DNA of 64,000 bases from Microvirga sp. Mcv34 (GCF_024519725.1 NZ_JALJRK010000015.1:1-64000), one strand, 5' to 3'. Numbered from the stretch's first letter, positions 1-8,630 are shown. Numbers and translations: made by a program. Notes: generated from the sequence alone by a model not told the origin.

Positions 1-132
1 GAGCACGAGGGCGATGGCGTATCCGACGGCCGCCGCCTGCAGGGTCACCAGCAGGCCGTGCCCAAGAATCGGCAGGATCGAGAGCGCGAAGGTCAGCGGG
101 GTCGACGTGTCCCAGGCGTATCCGTACATCAT
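1..132 (-). CDS. ehuD: Amino-acid-type ABC permease, probable EhuD (partial)
   Basis: Only the first 44 codons are in the window; the gene continues past the left edge. The translation begins MMYGYAWDTSTPL and leads into a hydrophobic segment (LSILPILGHGLLVTLQAAAV), as in the N-terminus of HisM/GlnP-type polar amino-acid permeases. The start ATG overlaps the stop of the upstream permease in an ATGA, so the two are translationally coupled. By position after the EhuB- and EhuC-like genes in an ectoine degradation cluster this should be the second permease of the Ehu ectoine/hydroxyectoine importer. The assignment rests on context; the family call itself is fairly safe. Confidence 0.7.
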   Translation of the reverse strand, partial: MMYGYAWDTSTPLTFALSILPILGHGLLVTLQAAAVGYAIALVL

Positions 133-794
133 GAATGCGCGCTCCTGGGAAAGGCCGGGCCGCGCCTCAGCTTCATCTCGATGAAGCGCACCGCGAGCAT
201 CAGGCACAGGGCGATGAGGAAATAGCCGATCAGGGTCAGGGTGTAGACCCGCGTGCTGTTCAGGGTGATGTTGCGCAGCGACTGAGCCTGGAAGGTCAGG
301 TCGGCGATCGAGATCAGCGAGACGAGCGCCGTATCCTTGAGGTTCTGGATGGCGAGATTGCCGAAGGGCGGCATCATCTCGATGATGGCCTGGGGCATCG
401 CGATGTGCCAGAGCGTGTAGGATTTGCTGAAATTCAGCGCCCGCGCGGCTTCGAGCTGGGCCGGCGGCACGGCGAGCAGGGCTCCGCGCACGATCTCGGC
501 CCCGAACGCGCCGGTCAGGAGCGACAGGGTCATGATGCCGGTCGTGATCGGGTCGAACGAGATGCCGACCAGCGGCAGGGCGTAATAGAACCAGAACAGC
601 TGCACGAGCAGCGGCGTGCCGCGAAACAGCACGATATAGACGAAGGCGAGGCCCGACACGAAGCGGTTGCTCGACGTACGCGCGATCCCGGCGACGAAAG
701 CCAGGATCACGCCGAAGACGATCGAGGCGAGCGAGATCATCACCGTCACCTGCGCGCCCTTCAGCAGGGGCGCGAGATATTGCATCCATGTCAT
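129..794 (-). CDS. ehuC: Ectoine/hydroxyectoine ABC transporter permease, EhuC-like
   Basis: A 221-residue integral membrane protein of the HisM/GlnP permease family. Hydrophobic segments lie near residues 15-37, 55-75, 85-105 and 185-205. An EAA-type loop (E-A-A-R-A-L-N around residue 136) is where the ATPase would dock. The protein should form the inner-membrane channel with the next permease. It sits 77 bp downstream of the solute-binding protein gene and overlaps the following permease by 4 nt. The ectoine assignment comes from the adjacent eutB-eutC-doeA-doeB genes; sequence alone would support only a polar amino-acid or compatible-solute permease. The cognate ATPase (EhuA) is not in the window. 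Confidence 0.8.
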   Translation of the reverse strand: MTWMQYLAPLLKGAQVTVMISLASIVFGVILAFVAGIARTSSNRFVSGLAFVYIVLFRGTPLLVQLFWFYYALPLVGISFDPITTGIMTLSLLTGAFGAEIVRGALLAVPPAQLEAARALNFSKSYTLWHIAMPQAIIEMMPPFGNLAIQNLKDTALVSLISIADLTFQAQSLRNITLNSTRVYTLTLIGYFLIALCLMLAVRFIEMKLRRGPAFPRSAHS

Positions 795-871
795 CGTCGA
801 CGTCTCCCTTCGGATAGTCCACCCGGCCGAAGCGCAACGCCCCGACCGGGTGGTTCAAGCGATGCGGCGGG

Positions 872-1723
872 TTACTTTCCGGCGCAGAGATCGGCGACAT
901 CCTTGGCCATGGCGGCCTTGATGCTTTCCTCGCTCAGACCATAGGACATGAGGATCTTCTGGTAATCCTCGGTCTTGCGGAACGCGACCAGTTCCTTGTT
1001 GAAGGCGTCGCGAAGCTCCTTGTCCTCGGGCCGGAAGGCGAAGCCGCCGTAATTGCGGACGGGCTTGCCTTCGACGACGGGATCCGTGAAGGGCTTGACC
1101 TGCTCCACGCCCTGGCTGCCTTCCACGAGCTTGGACACGGTGAGCTCGGTCGCCGCATAGGCGTCCACGCGGGACTGCACGGTCGACGGCGCATCGGCAT
1201 TGGCCTGGATGATGACGATCTGATTGTCCTTCACGCCGACGGCGCGCAGGAAGTCGATGTTGTTGGCGCCCGACACGACGGCGACCTTGAGCGACGGATC
1301 CTTGGCGATGTCCGCATAGGTGGTCAGCTTCTTCGGGTTGCCCTTCTTCACCAGCAGTCCCTCGCCGTAGCTGGAATTCGGTTCGGTGAACGACACCTGC
1401 TTGCAGCGCTCGGGCGAAATGTTCTGTTCGGCCGCCGCGAAGGCGAAGCGGCGGGCCTTGAGACCCGGGATGAGCGTGCCGAACGGCGTCACCGTCCAGT
1501 TCACCTCGTTGATTCCCATCCGCTTGAACACGGCGATGGCCACGTCGGGTCCGATGCCGGCAGCCGATCCGTCTTCCTTCATGTAGCCGTAGGGCACTTC
1601 GTTGGCCGTGGCGCCCTGGATGTAGCCGGCGCTCTTCACCTCGTCGAGCGTCAGAGCCTGCGCCCCGCCGATGCCGGCCGCGAGAGCGAGGGCGGCCATG
1701 CCGTAACGGATCGATCTTTTCAT
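872..1723 (-). CDS. ehuB: Ectoine/hydroxyectoine-binding periplasmic protein, EhuB-like
   Basis: A 283-residue family 3 solute-binding protein. Residues 1-23 form a Sec signal peptide (MKRSIRYGMAALALAAG, then AQA before the mature start). The mature part has the family features: DVAIAVFKRMG near residue 60, a PGLKARRFAF stretch, and a C-terminal helix ending DLCAGK. It would capture the ligand in the periplasm and deliver it to the permeases downstream. The gene follows doeB by 78 bp, so it could be read through from the catabolic genes or have its own promoter. The ectoine specificity is inferred from the operon; the SBP family assignment is clear. Confidence 0.82.
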   Translation of the reverse strand: MKRSIRYGMAALALAAGIGGAQALTLDEVKSAGYIQGATANEVPYGYMKEDGSAAGIGPDVAIAVFKRMGINEVNWTVTPFGTLIPGLKARRFAFAAAEQNISPERCKQVSFTEPNSSYGEGLLVKKGNPKKLTTYADIAKDPSLKVAVVSGANNIDFLRAVGVKDNQIVIIQANADAPSTVQSRVDAYAATELTVSKLVEGSQGVEQVKPFTDPVVEGKPVRNYGGFAFRPEDKELRDAFNKELVAFRKTEDYQKILMSYGLSEESIKAAMAKDVADLCAGK

Positions 1724-1801
1724 GTGTCTTCTCCTCTGGTGTTATGGGTACCGCGCTCCGGTTGATCCGGCTTGCAGCGTTCTTGCTGGCGGAATTTTGT
1801 G

Positions 1802-2821
1802 TCAGGTCTCCTCCTCGATGGTCGCGACCACCGCGAGGCAGTCGCCCGTCTTGACGAGCCCGGGGAAATGCCGGGCGGCGAGCACACCGTCGAGGGCGGC
1901 CCGGTACTCGGCCGGCGCCTGTCCGGTCCGGCCGACGGGATGAATGCGCGCGATCACGTCCCCCGCCCGCACCGGATCGCCGAGATCGACGCAGGACTCG
2001 ACGAGGCCGTCATCCTCCGCGAAGCGGAAGCACTCGGCGGAGGGCATGTCGAGCCAGCGGGTCCGCCCCGTCTCCGGCGCGCCGGAGACGATGCCCGCAT
2101 GCTTGAGGATGTTCATCGCGCCACGTTTGGCGATGCCCACGGTCTTGGCCGACGATGTGCCGCCGCCCGACAGTTCCGTGGTCACGAAAACCTTGCCCAT
2201 CTCTTCTGCGGCGGTGTCGTACATGCCGACCGCGTCGATCTCGATCATCCGCATGGAGTAAGGCGCCCCGAAGGCCGCGACGGCGTCGAAGCAGCGCTTC
2301 TCCTGCCCCTTGTCGGGCAGTTCGTGGGCGGCCGCATACGGCAGGAAGTCGAGGGTCCGCCCGCCCGAGTGGAAGTCGAGCACGATATCGGCGAGCGGCA
2401 GCAGCGTGCGCTGGAAGTAATCGGCGATCTTCTCGGTCACCGTGCCGTCCGGCCGGCCGGGAAAGCTGCGGTTGAGATTGCCGCGATCGATCGGCGACGT
2501 GCGGGTTCCCGCGCGAAAGGCCGGGTAGTTCATGGCGGGCACGATGATGACGCGGCCCTGCACGGCCTCCGCCTTGAGGGTCCGAGCGAGGTCGAAGAGC
2601 GCCACCGGGCCTTCGTATTCGTCGCCGTGATTGCCGCCGGTGAGCAGCGCCGTCGGACCCTCGCCGCGCTTGACGGTCGTGATCGGGATCATGACCGATC
2701 CCCAGGCGGAGTCGTCCCGGCTGTAGGGCAGGCGCAGGAAACCGTGCTGCACCCCGTCCGCATCGAAGTCGATGCTGGCCGCGATGGGGGAGGGGCGCTG
2801 GAGGGGCGTCATGACGTTCAT
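1802..2821 (-). CDS. doeB: N-acetyl-diaminobutyrate deacetylase DoeB (EutE)
   Basis: A 339-residue zinc-dependent deacylase of the succinylglutamate desuccinylase/aspartoacylase family. The N-terminal metal-binding motif is visible as GGNHGDEYEG (His65, Glu68), and a second ligand region is LDFHSGG. In ectoine catabolism DoeB removes the acetyl group from N-alpha-acetyl-L-2,4-diaminobutyrate made by DoeA. The start chosen (MNVMTPLQRP) overlaps the doeA stop in an ATGA; an in-frame extension further upstream would run deep into doeA and is unlikely. Order and coupling with doeA, eutC and eutB make the assignment strong. Confidence 0.9.
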   Translation of the reverse strand: MNVMTPLQRPSPIAASIDFDADGVQHGFLRLPYSRDDSAWGSVMIPITTVKRGEGPTALLTGGNHGDEYEGPVALFDLARTLKAEAVQGRVIIVPAMNYPAFRAGTRTSPIDRGNLNRSFPGRPDGTVTEKIADYFQRTLLPLADIVLDFHSGGRTLDFLPYAAAHELPDKGQEKRCFDAVAAFGAPYSMRMIEIDAVGMYDTAAEEMGKVFVTTELSGGGTSSAKTVGIAKRGAMNILKHAGIVSGAPETGRTRWLDMPSAECFRFAEDDGLVESCVDLGDPVRAGDVIARIHPVGRTGQAPAEYRAALDGVLAARHFPGLVKTGDCLAVVATIEEET

Positions 2822-3999
2822 GGCTTCACGAAGAGCTGGCGCGGCACGTTCGAGAGGCATTCGACGCCGGTTTCGGTGATGACGATGCTCTCGGTGATCT
2901 CCAGGCCCATGTTCTCGAGCCACAATCCGGTCATGAAATGGAACGTCATGCCCGGCTGCAGCTCGGTCCTGTCGCCGGGGCGCAGGCTCATGGTGCGCTC
3001 GCCCCAATCCGGCGGATAGCTCAGGCCGATGGGATAGCCGGTGCGGTTGTCCTTAACGATGCCGTAGCGCTTGAGAACGGCGAAGAAGGCGTTGGCGATG
3101 TCCTCGCAGACATTGCCCGGCTTGGCGGCCGCAAGCCCTTCCTCCATGCCTTCGAGCACGGCCTTCTCGGCATCGAGGAAGGCCTGCGTCGGCTTGCCCA
3201 GGAAGACGGTGCGCGAGAGCGGGCAGTGATAGCGCTTGTAGCAGCCGGCGATCTCGAAGAACGTGCCTTCGCCGCTGCGCATGGGCTTGTCGTCCCAGGT
3301 CAGATGCGGGGCGGATGCCTCCTCGCCGGACGGGAGAAGCGGCACGATGGCGGCGTAGTCGCCGCCGAACCCATCGACGCCCCGCAGGCCTGCGTCGTAG
3401 ATCTCCGCCACGAGATCGTTCTTGCGCATGCCGGGCTCGACCTTGTCGAGGATGCGCTTGTGCATGGCCTCGACGATGCGGCCCGCCACCTTCATGTACT
3501 CGATTTCCGTCGGGCTCTTGACGGCGCGCTGCCAGTTCACGAGCGACAGGGCATCCTTGAACGTGGCGTTGGGCAGGTGCTTGACCAGGGAGAGATAGGC
3601 GGCGGCGGAGAAATAGTAATTGTCCATCTCGACCGCGATGGTACCCCGGTCCCAGCCCTTCTCCGCGATGATCCCGGACAGGAAATCCATAGGGTGGCGC
3701 TCGGTCGACTGAACGTAGTGGTCGGGATAGCCGACGATGTTGTCGTGGGCGAGATAGGCGGTGCGCTTGGCGCCGTTGGCATCCTGGCCGCGGCCGAACC
3801 AGATCGGCTCGCCCTCCGGCGGCACGAGCACGCATTGATGCACGTAGAACGACCAGCCGTCATAGCCGGTCAGCCAATGCATGTTGGACGGATCGGTGAC
3901 GACGAGGAGATCGATGCCGGCTCTGTCCATCGCCCTGCGGGTCTTCGCGAGACGCTCGGCGTATTCGGCTCGGCTGAAATTGAGATTGGGCGCGCTCAC
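2818..3999 (-). CDS. doeA: Ectoine hydrolase DoeA (EutD), M24 family
   Basis: A 393-residue pita-bread-fold (creatinase/prolidase, M24) protein. The N-terminal creatinase-like domain covers about residues 1-165 (starting near RAMDRAGIDLLVV) and the catalytic M24 domain about 170-393. DoeA opens the ectoine ring to N-acetyl-diaminobutyrate. The start is a GTG preceded by GGAGG with a 6-nt spacer, overlapping the eutC stop as GTGA; no in-frame ATG fits. Length matches known DoeA proteins. The product is the substrate of DoeB, encoded next in the operon. Confidence 0.9.
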   Translation of the reverse strand: MSAPNLNFSRAEYAERLAKTRRAMDRAGIDLLVVTDPSNMHWLTGYDGWSFYVHQCVLVPPEGEPIWFGRGQDANGAKRTAYLAHDNIVGYPDHYVQSTERHPMDFLSGIIAEKGWDRGTIAVEMDNYYFSAAAYLSLVKHLPNATFKDALSLVNWQRAVKSPTEIEYMKVAGRIVEAMHKRILDKVEPGMRKNDLVAEIYDAGLRGVDGFGGDYAAIVPLLPSGEEASAPHLTWDDKPMRSGEGTFFEIAGCYKRYHCPLSRTVFLGKPTQAFLDAEKAVLEGMEEGLAAAKPGNVCEDIANAFFAVLKRYGIVKDNRTGYPIGLSYPPDWGERTMSLRPGDRTELQPGMTFHFMTGLWLENMGLEITESIVITETGVECLSNVPRQLFVKP

Positions 4000-5009
4000 G
4001 AAAGGCCTCCGGATGCTTCTTTTGTGTTGATGGATCGGCCCGCTCCGGCCTGTCGGGCGCGGGCATGGGCGAGGGTGGCGATGGCGGTGTCCTGCACGCC
4101 GGTTCCGGTGAGATCGCACAGGGTGACGGCCTGTGGATCGTCGCGGCCGGGCGCCTGCCCGGCGATGACCTGTCCCAGCGAGGGAAAGGGCTGGTCCGGC
4201 GGGATCAATCCGGCCCGGATCGCATGGTGCAGTTCGCCGAGGCGGCGCGTCTGCACCACGCTGTCGGCGATGTAGGCGGCGCGCGTCAGGATGGCGGGCT
4301 CGATCTCGTTCTTGTGCTCGGAATCGGACCCCATGGCGGTGACGTGCTGACCCGCCCGCAGCCATGCCGCCTTCAGGATCGGCTGCTCGGCCGGTGTCGT
4401 CGTGACGATGATGTCGGTGCCCTCGCAGGCGGCTTCCGGATCCCGCGCGGCTTCCACCGCGATCCCGAGGGACGCGGTCAGATCCTGCGCGGCCGCTTCG
4501 GCCTTGGCGACATCCCGTGCCCAGATCCGCGCGCGCCTGATCGGACGCACGAGGGTGAGCGCCTCGAGCTGAAGCCGGGCTTGGATGCCGGCGCCGAGGA
4601 TGGCGGCCGCCTGAGAATCCGCGCGCGACAGGTGTTTTGCCGCCACCGCGCCGGCGGCGGCGGTGCGGATGTCCGTGAGATAGCCGTTGTCGAGCAGAAG
4701 GGCCTCGACAAGACCGGTCTTCGTGCTCAGGAGGATCATGAGGCCGTTGAGGCTCGGCAGGCCGAGCTTCGGGTTGTCGAAGAAGCCGGGGCTGACCTTG
4801 ATGGCGAAGCCGTCGAGGCCGGGCACATAGGCGGTCTTCACGTCCACCTCGCCACGGTTCTCGACGATGTCGAGGCGCAGGATGGGCGGCATGACGACCG
4901 GCTTTGTGGCGAGCGCCGCGAAGGCGTCCTCCACGCACGCTACGGCGCTGGCGTCGAGCCGCACGATGCGGCGGAGATCGGGTTCGGTGAGGACGAGCAT
5001 CTCGGTCAT
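3996..5009 (-). CDS. eutC: Ectoine utilization protein EutC, ornithine cyclodeaminase family
   Basis: A 337-residue member of the ornithine cyclodeaminase/mu-crystallin family. A Rossmann nucleotide-binding motif, AILGAGIQARLQ, lies around residues 126-137, and the substrate-site stretch GFAIKVSPGFF around 67-77. In hydroxyectoine degradation EutB and EutC are proposed to convert the hydroxylated intermediate towards the ectoine route; the exact EutC reaction is less well established than those of DoeA and DoeB. ATGA overlap with eutB upstream and GTGA overlap with doeA downstream show tight translational coupling. Confidence 0.87.
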   Translation of the reverse strand: MTEMLVLTEPDLRRIVRLDASAVACVEDAFAALATKPVVMPPILRLDIVENRGEVDVKTAYVPGLDGFAIKVSPGFFDNPKLGLPSLNGLMILLSTKTGLVEALLLDNGYLTDIRTAAAGAVAAKHLSRADSQAAAILGAGIQARLQLEALTLVRPIRRARIWARDVAKAEAAAQDLTASLGIAVEAARDPEAACEGTDIIVTTTPAEQPILKAAWLRAGQHVTAMGSDSEHKNEIEPAILTRAAYIADSVVQTRRLGELHHAIRAGLIPPDQPFPSLGQVIAGQAPGRDDPQAVTLCDLTGTGVQDTAIATLAHARARQAGAGRSINTKEASGGLS

Positions 5010-6004
5010 CGGCCTCGCGCTCCTGCGGATTGCGCCGCATCGCCGGGGTTCACGATCCGTCGGTGCAGGGTCTCGTCGATATTGCGGCCCGAGACCAGCA
5101 CGACTGTGGGACCCCGGACGTCGATTCTGCCGGCCAGGAGAGCCGCGATGCCGACCGCGCCGGCCCCTTCCACGACCTCGCCTTCCTCATGAAAGGCATG
5201 GCGGATTCCTTCGGCGATCTCCTCCTCCGACAGCAGCACGACATCGTCGAGAAGATCGCGGCACATGGCGAAGGTGTAGCGGTTCTCCAGGCCGATTCCG
5301 CCGCCGAGGGAATCGGCCAGGGTTTCCAGCTCCTCCACCGGGACGGGCTTTCCCGCGCGCAGGCTTTCATGCATGGCCGCGCCGCGCGCCATGGAGATCC
5401 CGATCACGCGCGCCCGCGGAAGCCGCGCCTTGATCGCCGCGGCGACCCCCGCCGCCAGCCCGCCGCCGGAGAGCGGCACGAGGACCAGTTCGGTCTCCGG
5501 ACGGGTATCGGCGATTTCAAGCCCGATCGTTCCTTGTCCGGCAATCACGTCGGGGTGGTCAAAGGGCGGGATGGCCGTCAGTCCTTCCTCGCGCACGAGA
5601 CGCTCGGCTTCTTCCTGCGCATCATCCTGCGAGCGGCCAACGATGCGCACCTCGGCGCCGAGAGCCTTGACCGCGTCTATCTTGTTGGCGGGCACGAGGG
5701 CGGACATGCAGATCACGGCCCGGGCGCCTTCCGCCTTCGCCGCATGGGCGAGGGCGCGGCCGTGATTGCCCGTCGAGGCGGTGGCGAGGCCGCGCTTCTT
5801 CGCATCGTCGCCGAGGGACAGAACCGCATTGGTGGCGCCGCGCAGCTTGAAGCTGCCGGTCGGCTGATGGCTTTCGAGCTTGAGATAAACGGGATGACCG
5901 CACCGGGCGGACAAGCTGTCGGAGAGGGCCAGCTGAGTGCGGCGAACGCGGCCGGAGATCCGCTCCTGGGCCGCCGCGATCCTGTCGAGCCCGATCCCGC
6001 TCAT
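5006..6004 (-). CDS. eutB: Hydroxyectoine utilization dehydratase EutB
   Basis: A 332-residue PLP enzyme of the threonine/serine dehydratase fold. The PLP lysine is Lys53 in the motif SFKLRGA, and the phosphate-binding glycine loop is PLSGGGLAAG near residue 176. EutB is thought to dehydrate the 3-hydroxylated diaminobutyrate intermediate derived from hydroxyectoine. It is the first gene of the minus-strand catabolic operon. In many clusters eutA precedes eutB, but here the 269 bp upstream carry no coding sequence, only a strong dyad described separately. A generic threonine dehydratase is the alternative; context argues against it. Confidence 0.87.
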   Translation of the reverse strand: MSGIGLDRIAAAQERISGRVRRTQLALSDSLSARCGHPVYLKLESHQPTGSFKLRGATNAVLSLGDDAKKRGLATASTGNHGRALAHAAKAEGARAVICMSALVPANKIDAVKALGAEVRIVGRSQDDAQEEAERLVREEGLTAIPPFDHPDVIAGQGTIGLEIADTRPETELVLVPLSGGGLAAGVAAAIKARLPRARVIGISMARGAAMHESLRAGKPVPVEELETLADSLGGGIGLENRYTFAMCRDLLDDVVLLSEEEIAEGIRHAFHEEGEVVEGAGAVGIAALLAGRIDVRGPTVVLVSGRNIDETLHRRIVNPGDAAQSAGARGR

Positions 6005-6161
6005 CGGCGAGGCCTCGCCGGGGCGGATCCGGCGCGAAGGCGGCCGCTCACGCGCTCGGTTCGGGTGCTGGATTGAACTGATTTGAGGCTAAGCCTTCGC
6101 GTGGGAACCGCGTGCATGCACCCCCTCCCGTTAGGACAAGGCGATGGTGGGATGCACCAAT

Positions 6162-6195
6162 TTTCATGTCAATCATTATATTGTCATGAAACAAT
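6162..6195. promoter_or_regulatory. Near-perfect dyad upstream of eutB, candidate EnuR operator
   Basis: Two 12-nt arms, TTTCATGTCAAT and ATTGTCATGAAA, flank a 6-nt spacer with a single mismatch. A second inverted repeat, ATTGT-N6-ACAAT, overlaps its right half. The site lies about 160 bp upstream of the eutB start in an AT-rich patch, with TTGACA on the minus strand overlapping it. It is placed for control of the eut/doe/ehu operon. Assigning it to EnuR is inference from proximity. Confidence 0.55.
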
Positions 6196-6273
6196 CATGG
6201 TGGCTTAGCGGATGGAAGACGGCTGCTGCTTTCGCCAACGCGACTGGCAGCTCCTGCCGGATCTCTGCCAATC

Positions 6274-7734
6274 TTACGCAATGGAACTGGTGTCGAAGAC
6301 CGGCGGCAACTGGTCGAAGGTTTCCGCGATCGTCCGCAGCGAGCGGGCCAGGGTCGCGTGCGACAGGCGGCCGCCGATGCAGATGCGGATGCCACCCGTT
6401 CCGTCCGCTCCCGCCATGAACGGGTCGGACGGCGTGACGGCGATGTTCTTCTGGGCCAGCATCCGTACGAGCCCGTCCTCCGTCCAGCGCGGCGGCACTC
6501 GCAGCCAGGCGCACAGGGACAGGGGGTGGGACCCGGCAATGTGGGCTCCGAGGACCTCCGACACGATGGCCTGGCGCGCCCGCACCTCCCGGCGCTGCAG
6601 CTCGACCAGGTTCAGGGCCGTGCCGTCCTCGACCCACAGGGTCGCGATCTCGGCGGGCAGGTTCGTGGCGCTCCAGCTCGTGACGCGCATGATGCTCGCG
6701 ACCCGGATCGAATATTGCGGCGGCACCACGAGATACCCGACCCGCAGCCCTGTCAGGACCGTCTTGGTGAAGCTGGTGACGAAAAAGCCGAGATCCGGCA
6801 GCAGCGCGGCAAAGGATGGGAGCGGCGCGTCCAGGAGCGGCTTGTAGACTTCATCCTCCACCACATGGATGCCATAGCGTCGTGCAATCTCGGCGATGGC
6901 CTGCCGCCGCCCGGGTCCCATTACGTGGCTGGTCGGGTTGCCCAAAGTTGGGATGAGCACGAGGGCGCTCACCCCGCCGGCCGCGCAGGCCTCCTCGAAG
7001 GCGTCCGGGAGAATGCCCTCGCGGTCGGTCGGAAGGCCCCTCAGGGTGAAGCCCAGCACATTGGCGAGGCCGATGATGCCATGGTCCGTCAGGTTCTCGG
7101 TGAGGACGACATCGCCGGGCTGGACGATGGCCGCGACCGCCAGGAAGAGGCCGTGGGCGGCCCCGTTCGTGATCAGAATGCGATCCTTCCCGGCCTCGAC
7201 GCCGAGGCCTTTCAGCCAGGCCTGGGCCGCGGCCCGATGGCGCTCCAGCCCGGCAATCGGGCGGCAGGGACGCATGAAGGCGCTGTTGTCGCTCTGGGCC
7301 AGGTGTCGCATGATCGTGCGAGAGGCGTCTTCGTGCGCTTCAGTGTAGATTGCCCGGACGATGGAGAGATCCACAGTCTCGCCAGGGTCCTGATCGAGCA
7401 TGAACCGGTCGGCCCGTTCCGTGACCCGGCTGCGCACGAAGGTCCCTCGCCCGACCTCACCCCGGAGATAGCCGCGCCGCTCGGCCTCCTGATAGCTGAG
7501 GCTCACGGTCTGCACGGACACCCCAAGCCGCCGGGCAAGATCCCGGTGCGTCGGCATCCGAGCATGGGCCGGCAGGATGTCCGCATCGATATCCGCGATG
7601 ATCCGCTCCGTCAGGAGCTTGTGCTTCGTGACACCCTTCCGTTTGGTCAGCGAGGGATACCAGTCGGCGATCTGTGCCTCCTCCGGGCGGATGGAGGCCT
7701 CTTGGCGGTCGCGGGGGCGAGGCAGCTCGCGCAT
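6274..7734 (-). CDS. enuR: MocR/GntR-type PLP-dependent regulator EnuR
   Basis: A 486-residue regulator with an N-terminal winged helix-turn-helix (about 35-100; RDLARRLGVSVQTVSLSYQE) and a C-terminal aminotransferase-like domain. The PLP lysine is present at Lys324 in SFTKTVLTGLRVGY. EnuR proteins repress ectoine catabolic genes and are relieved by ectoine-derived diaminobutyrate compounds bound through PLP. The start MRELPRPRDR gives the usual length and leaves 63 bp before the divergent AsnC-type gene; no strong ribosome binding site is visible, so the start is provisional. The gene lies 269 bp upstream of eutB on the same strand. Confidence 0.85.
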   Translation of the reverse strand: MRELPRPRDRQEASIRPEEAQIADWYPSLTKRKGVTKHKLLTERIIADIDADILPAHARMPTHRDLARRLGVSVQTVSLSYQEAERRGYLRGEVGRGTFVRSRVTERADRFMLDQDPGETVDLSIVRAIYTEAHEDASRTIMRHLAQSDNSAFMRPCRPIAGLERHRAAAQAWLKGLGVEAGKDRILITNGAAHGLFLAVAAIVQPGDVVLTENLTDHGIIGLANVLGFTLRGLPTDREGILPDAFEEACAAGGVSALVLIPTLGNPTSHVMGPGRRQAIAEIARRYGIHVVEDEVYKPLLDAPLPSFAALLPDLGFFVTSFTKTVLTGLRVGYLVVPPQYSIRVASIMRVTSWSATNLPAEIATLWVEDGTALNLVELQRREVRARQAIVSEVLGAHIAGSHPLSLCAWLRVPPRWTEDGLVRMLAQKNIAVTPSDPFMAGADGTGGIRICIGGRLSHATLARSLRTIAETFDQLPPVFDTSSIA

Positions 7735-7750
7735 GGGATTGTCTCGAACG

Positions 7751-7780
7751 ATTGTAATGGATAAAGCTTTATATTGTGCT
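7751..7780. promoter_or_regulatory. Divergent enuR/asnC regulatory region with ATAAAGCTTTAT palindrome
   Basis: The 63 bp between the two divergent regulator starts are AT-rich and contain the perfect 12-bp palindrome ATAAAGCTTTAT, flanked on both sides by ATTGT. ATTGT also occurs in the dyad upstream of eutB, so the same protein might bind both, but this is a short match. Confidence 0.4.
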
Positions 7781-7797
7781 GGACCTTCGAGATAGCC

Positions 7798-8277
7798 ATG
7801 AAACTCGACAAAATCGACTTGAAGATCCTGGCAGCCCTGCAGGCGGATGGCCGGATGACCAAGCTCCGGCTCGCTGAAATCGTCAATCTGTCTCCCACGG
7901 CGTGCTGGGAACGCCTGAGCCGCCTTGAGAAGAGCGGCGTGATCGCCGGCTATACGGCGCGCATCAACACGGACAGGTTTCTGCGCCGGACCGCCGTCCT
8001 CGTCGAGATCACTCTGAGGAGCCATCAGCAATCGGACTTCAATCGCTTCGAGGAAGCGATCCTCAAGGAGCCCGCCATCGTCTCCTGCGACGCCACCGGC
8101 GGCGGTGTGGACTATATTCTTAAGATCGTGTCTGAGGACATCGATGCCTATCAGAGATTGATCGACAAGCTGCTGCGGCTCGATCTTGGGATCGAACGAT
8201 ACTTTACTTACGTGATAACAAAGAACGTCAAGAGTTCGGACCCTTTATCGAGCATCGTCATCGAGAATGCGCTCTGA
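7798..8277 (+). CDS. AsnC/Lrp-family regulator of the ectoine cluster (DoeX-type)
   Basis: A 159-residue Lrp/AsnC protein. The N-terminal helix-turn-helix covers about residues 4-60 (DLKILAALQADGRMT, LSPTACWERLSRLEKSGVI) and the RAM ligand-binding domain about 70-150. The ATG preceding KLDKIDLKI is chosen because it begins at the conserved family start; a GTG 24 nt upstream is less likely. Such regulators accompany EnuR in ectoine degradation clusters and are thought to activate them. Divergent from enuR, with a shared 63-bp control region. Confidence 0.82.
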   Translation: MKLDKIDLKILAALQADGRMTKLRLAEIVNLSPTACWERLSRLEKSGVIAGYTARINTDRFLRRTAVLVEITLRSHQQSDFNRFEEAILKEPAIVSCDATGGGVDYILKIVSEDIDAYQRLIDKLLRLDLGIERYFTYVITKNVKSSDPLSSIVIENAL

Positions 8278-8627
8278 ACGAGCTCAAGAAGCGTCTTGAT
8301 ACAGCCGCTAGCCGGCCCGGAGGCGCGAGCGGATCATGAACGCTTCAAATCGACCGGACAGGCCCAGCGCTTTCTTTCAGTGGATGATCAGATTACCAAC
8401 CGCTTCCGCCGTCCTGGGAACTCTAACGCCGCTGATCGTCGCCGGTCCCGCGCTCGGGCCTTCACGCGTTGGGCCCCCAGCGCTTAATCCTCATCGGAGA
8501 GATGAGGGTTGCGAGTTGAGGCCATCTCGTCCCAACGGCTATGACCTCAACCAAGATCCATAACAGCCTCTCGTCTTTGCCGAGGCGCATTTTTCGGTGA
8601 AGCGGATCCGCTTCACCGAAACATATT
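8278..8627. other. 350-bp intergenic region with two hairpins
   Basis: Between the AsnC-type gene and the M20 hydrolase gene. A weak hairpin (TCAAGA-AGCG-TCTTGA, 8284-8299) follows the AsnC stop. Further on CCTCATC-GGAGA-GATGAGG (8489-8507) forms a second hairpin. The right end holds the palindromic repeat described separately. An open frame from about 8337 has no homology that I recognise and I do not call it. Confidence 0.5.
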
Positions 8628-8630
8628 CTA
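8593..8630 (-). repeat. Palindromic repeat supplying the M20 gene's stop, terminator-like
   Basis: A perfect 28-bp palindrome with core GCGGATCCGC and arms TTCGGTGA/TCACCGAA, followed by ACATATTCTAG. The CTA of that tail is the TAG stop codon of the M20 hydrolase gene, so the stem begins 7 nt after the stop. Same architecture as the other CGGATCC elements in the window, with compensating changes in the arms. Confidence 0.75.

Noticed and set aside
8337-8563. Open frame of 75 codons between the AsnC-type and M20 genes
   Set aside because: It has a short hydrophobic patch but the Shine-Dalgarno is far away, composition is random-like, and it runs through hairpins; no family recognised.
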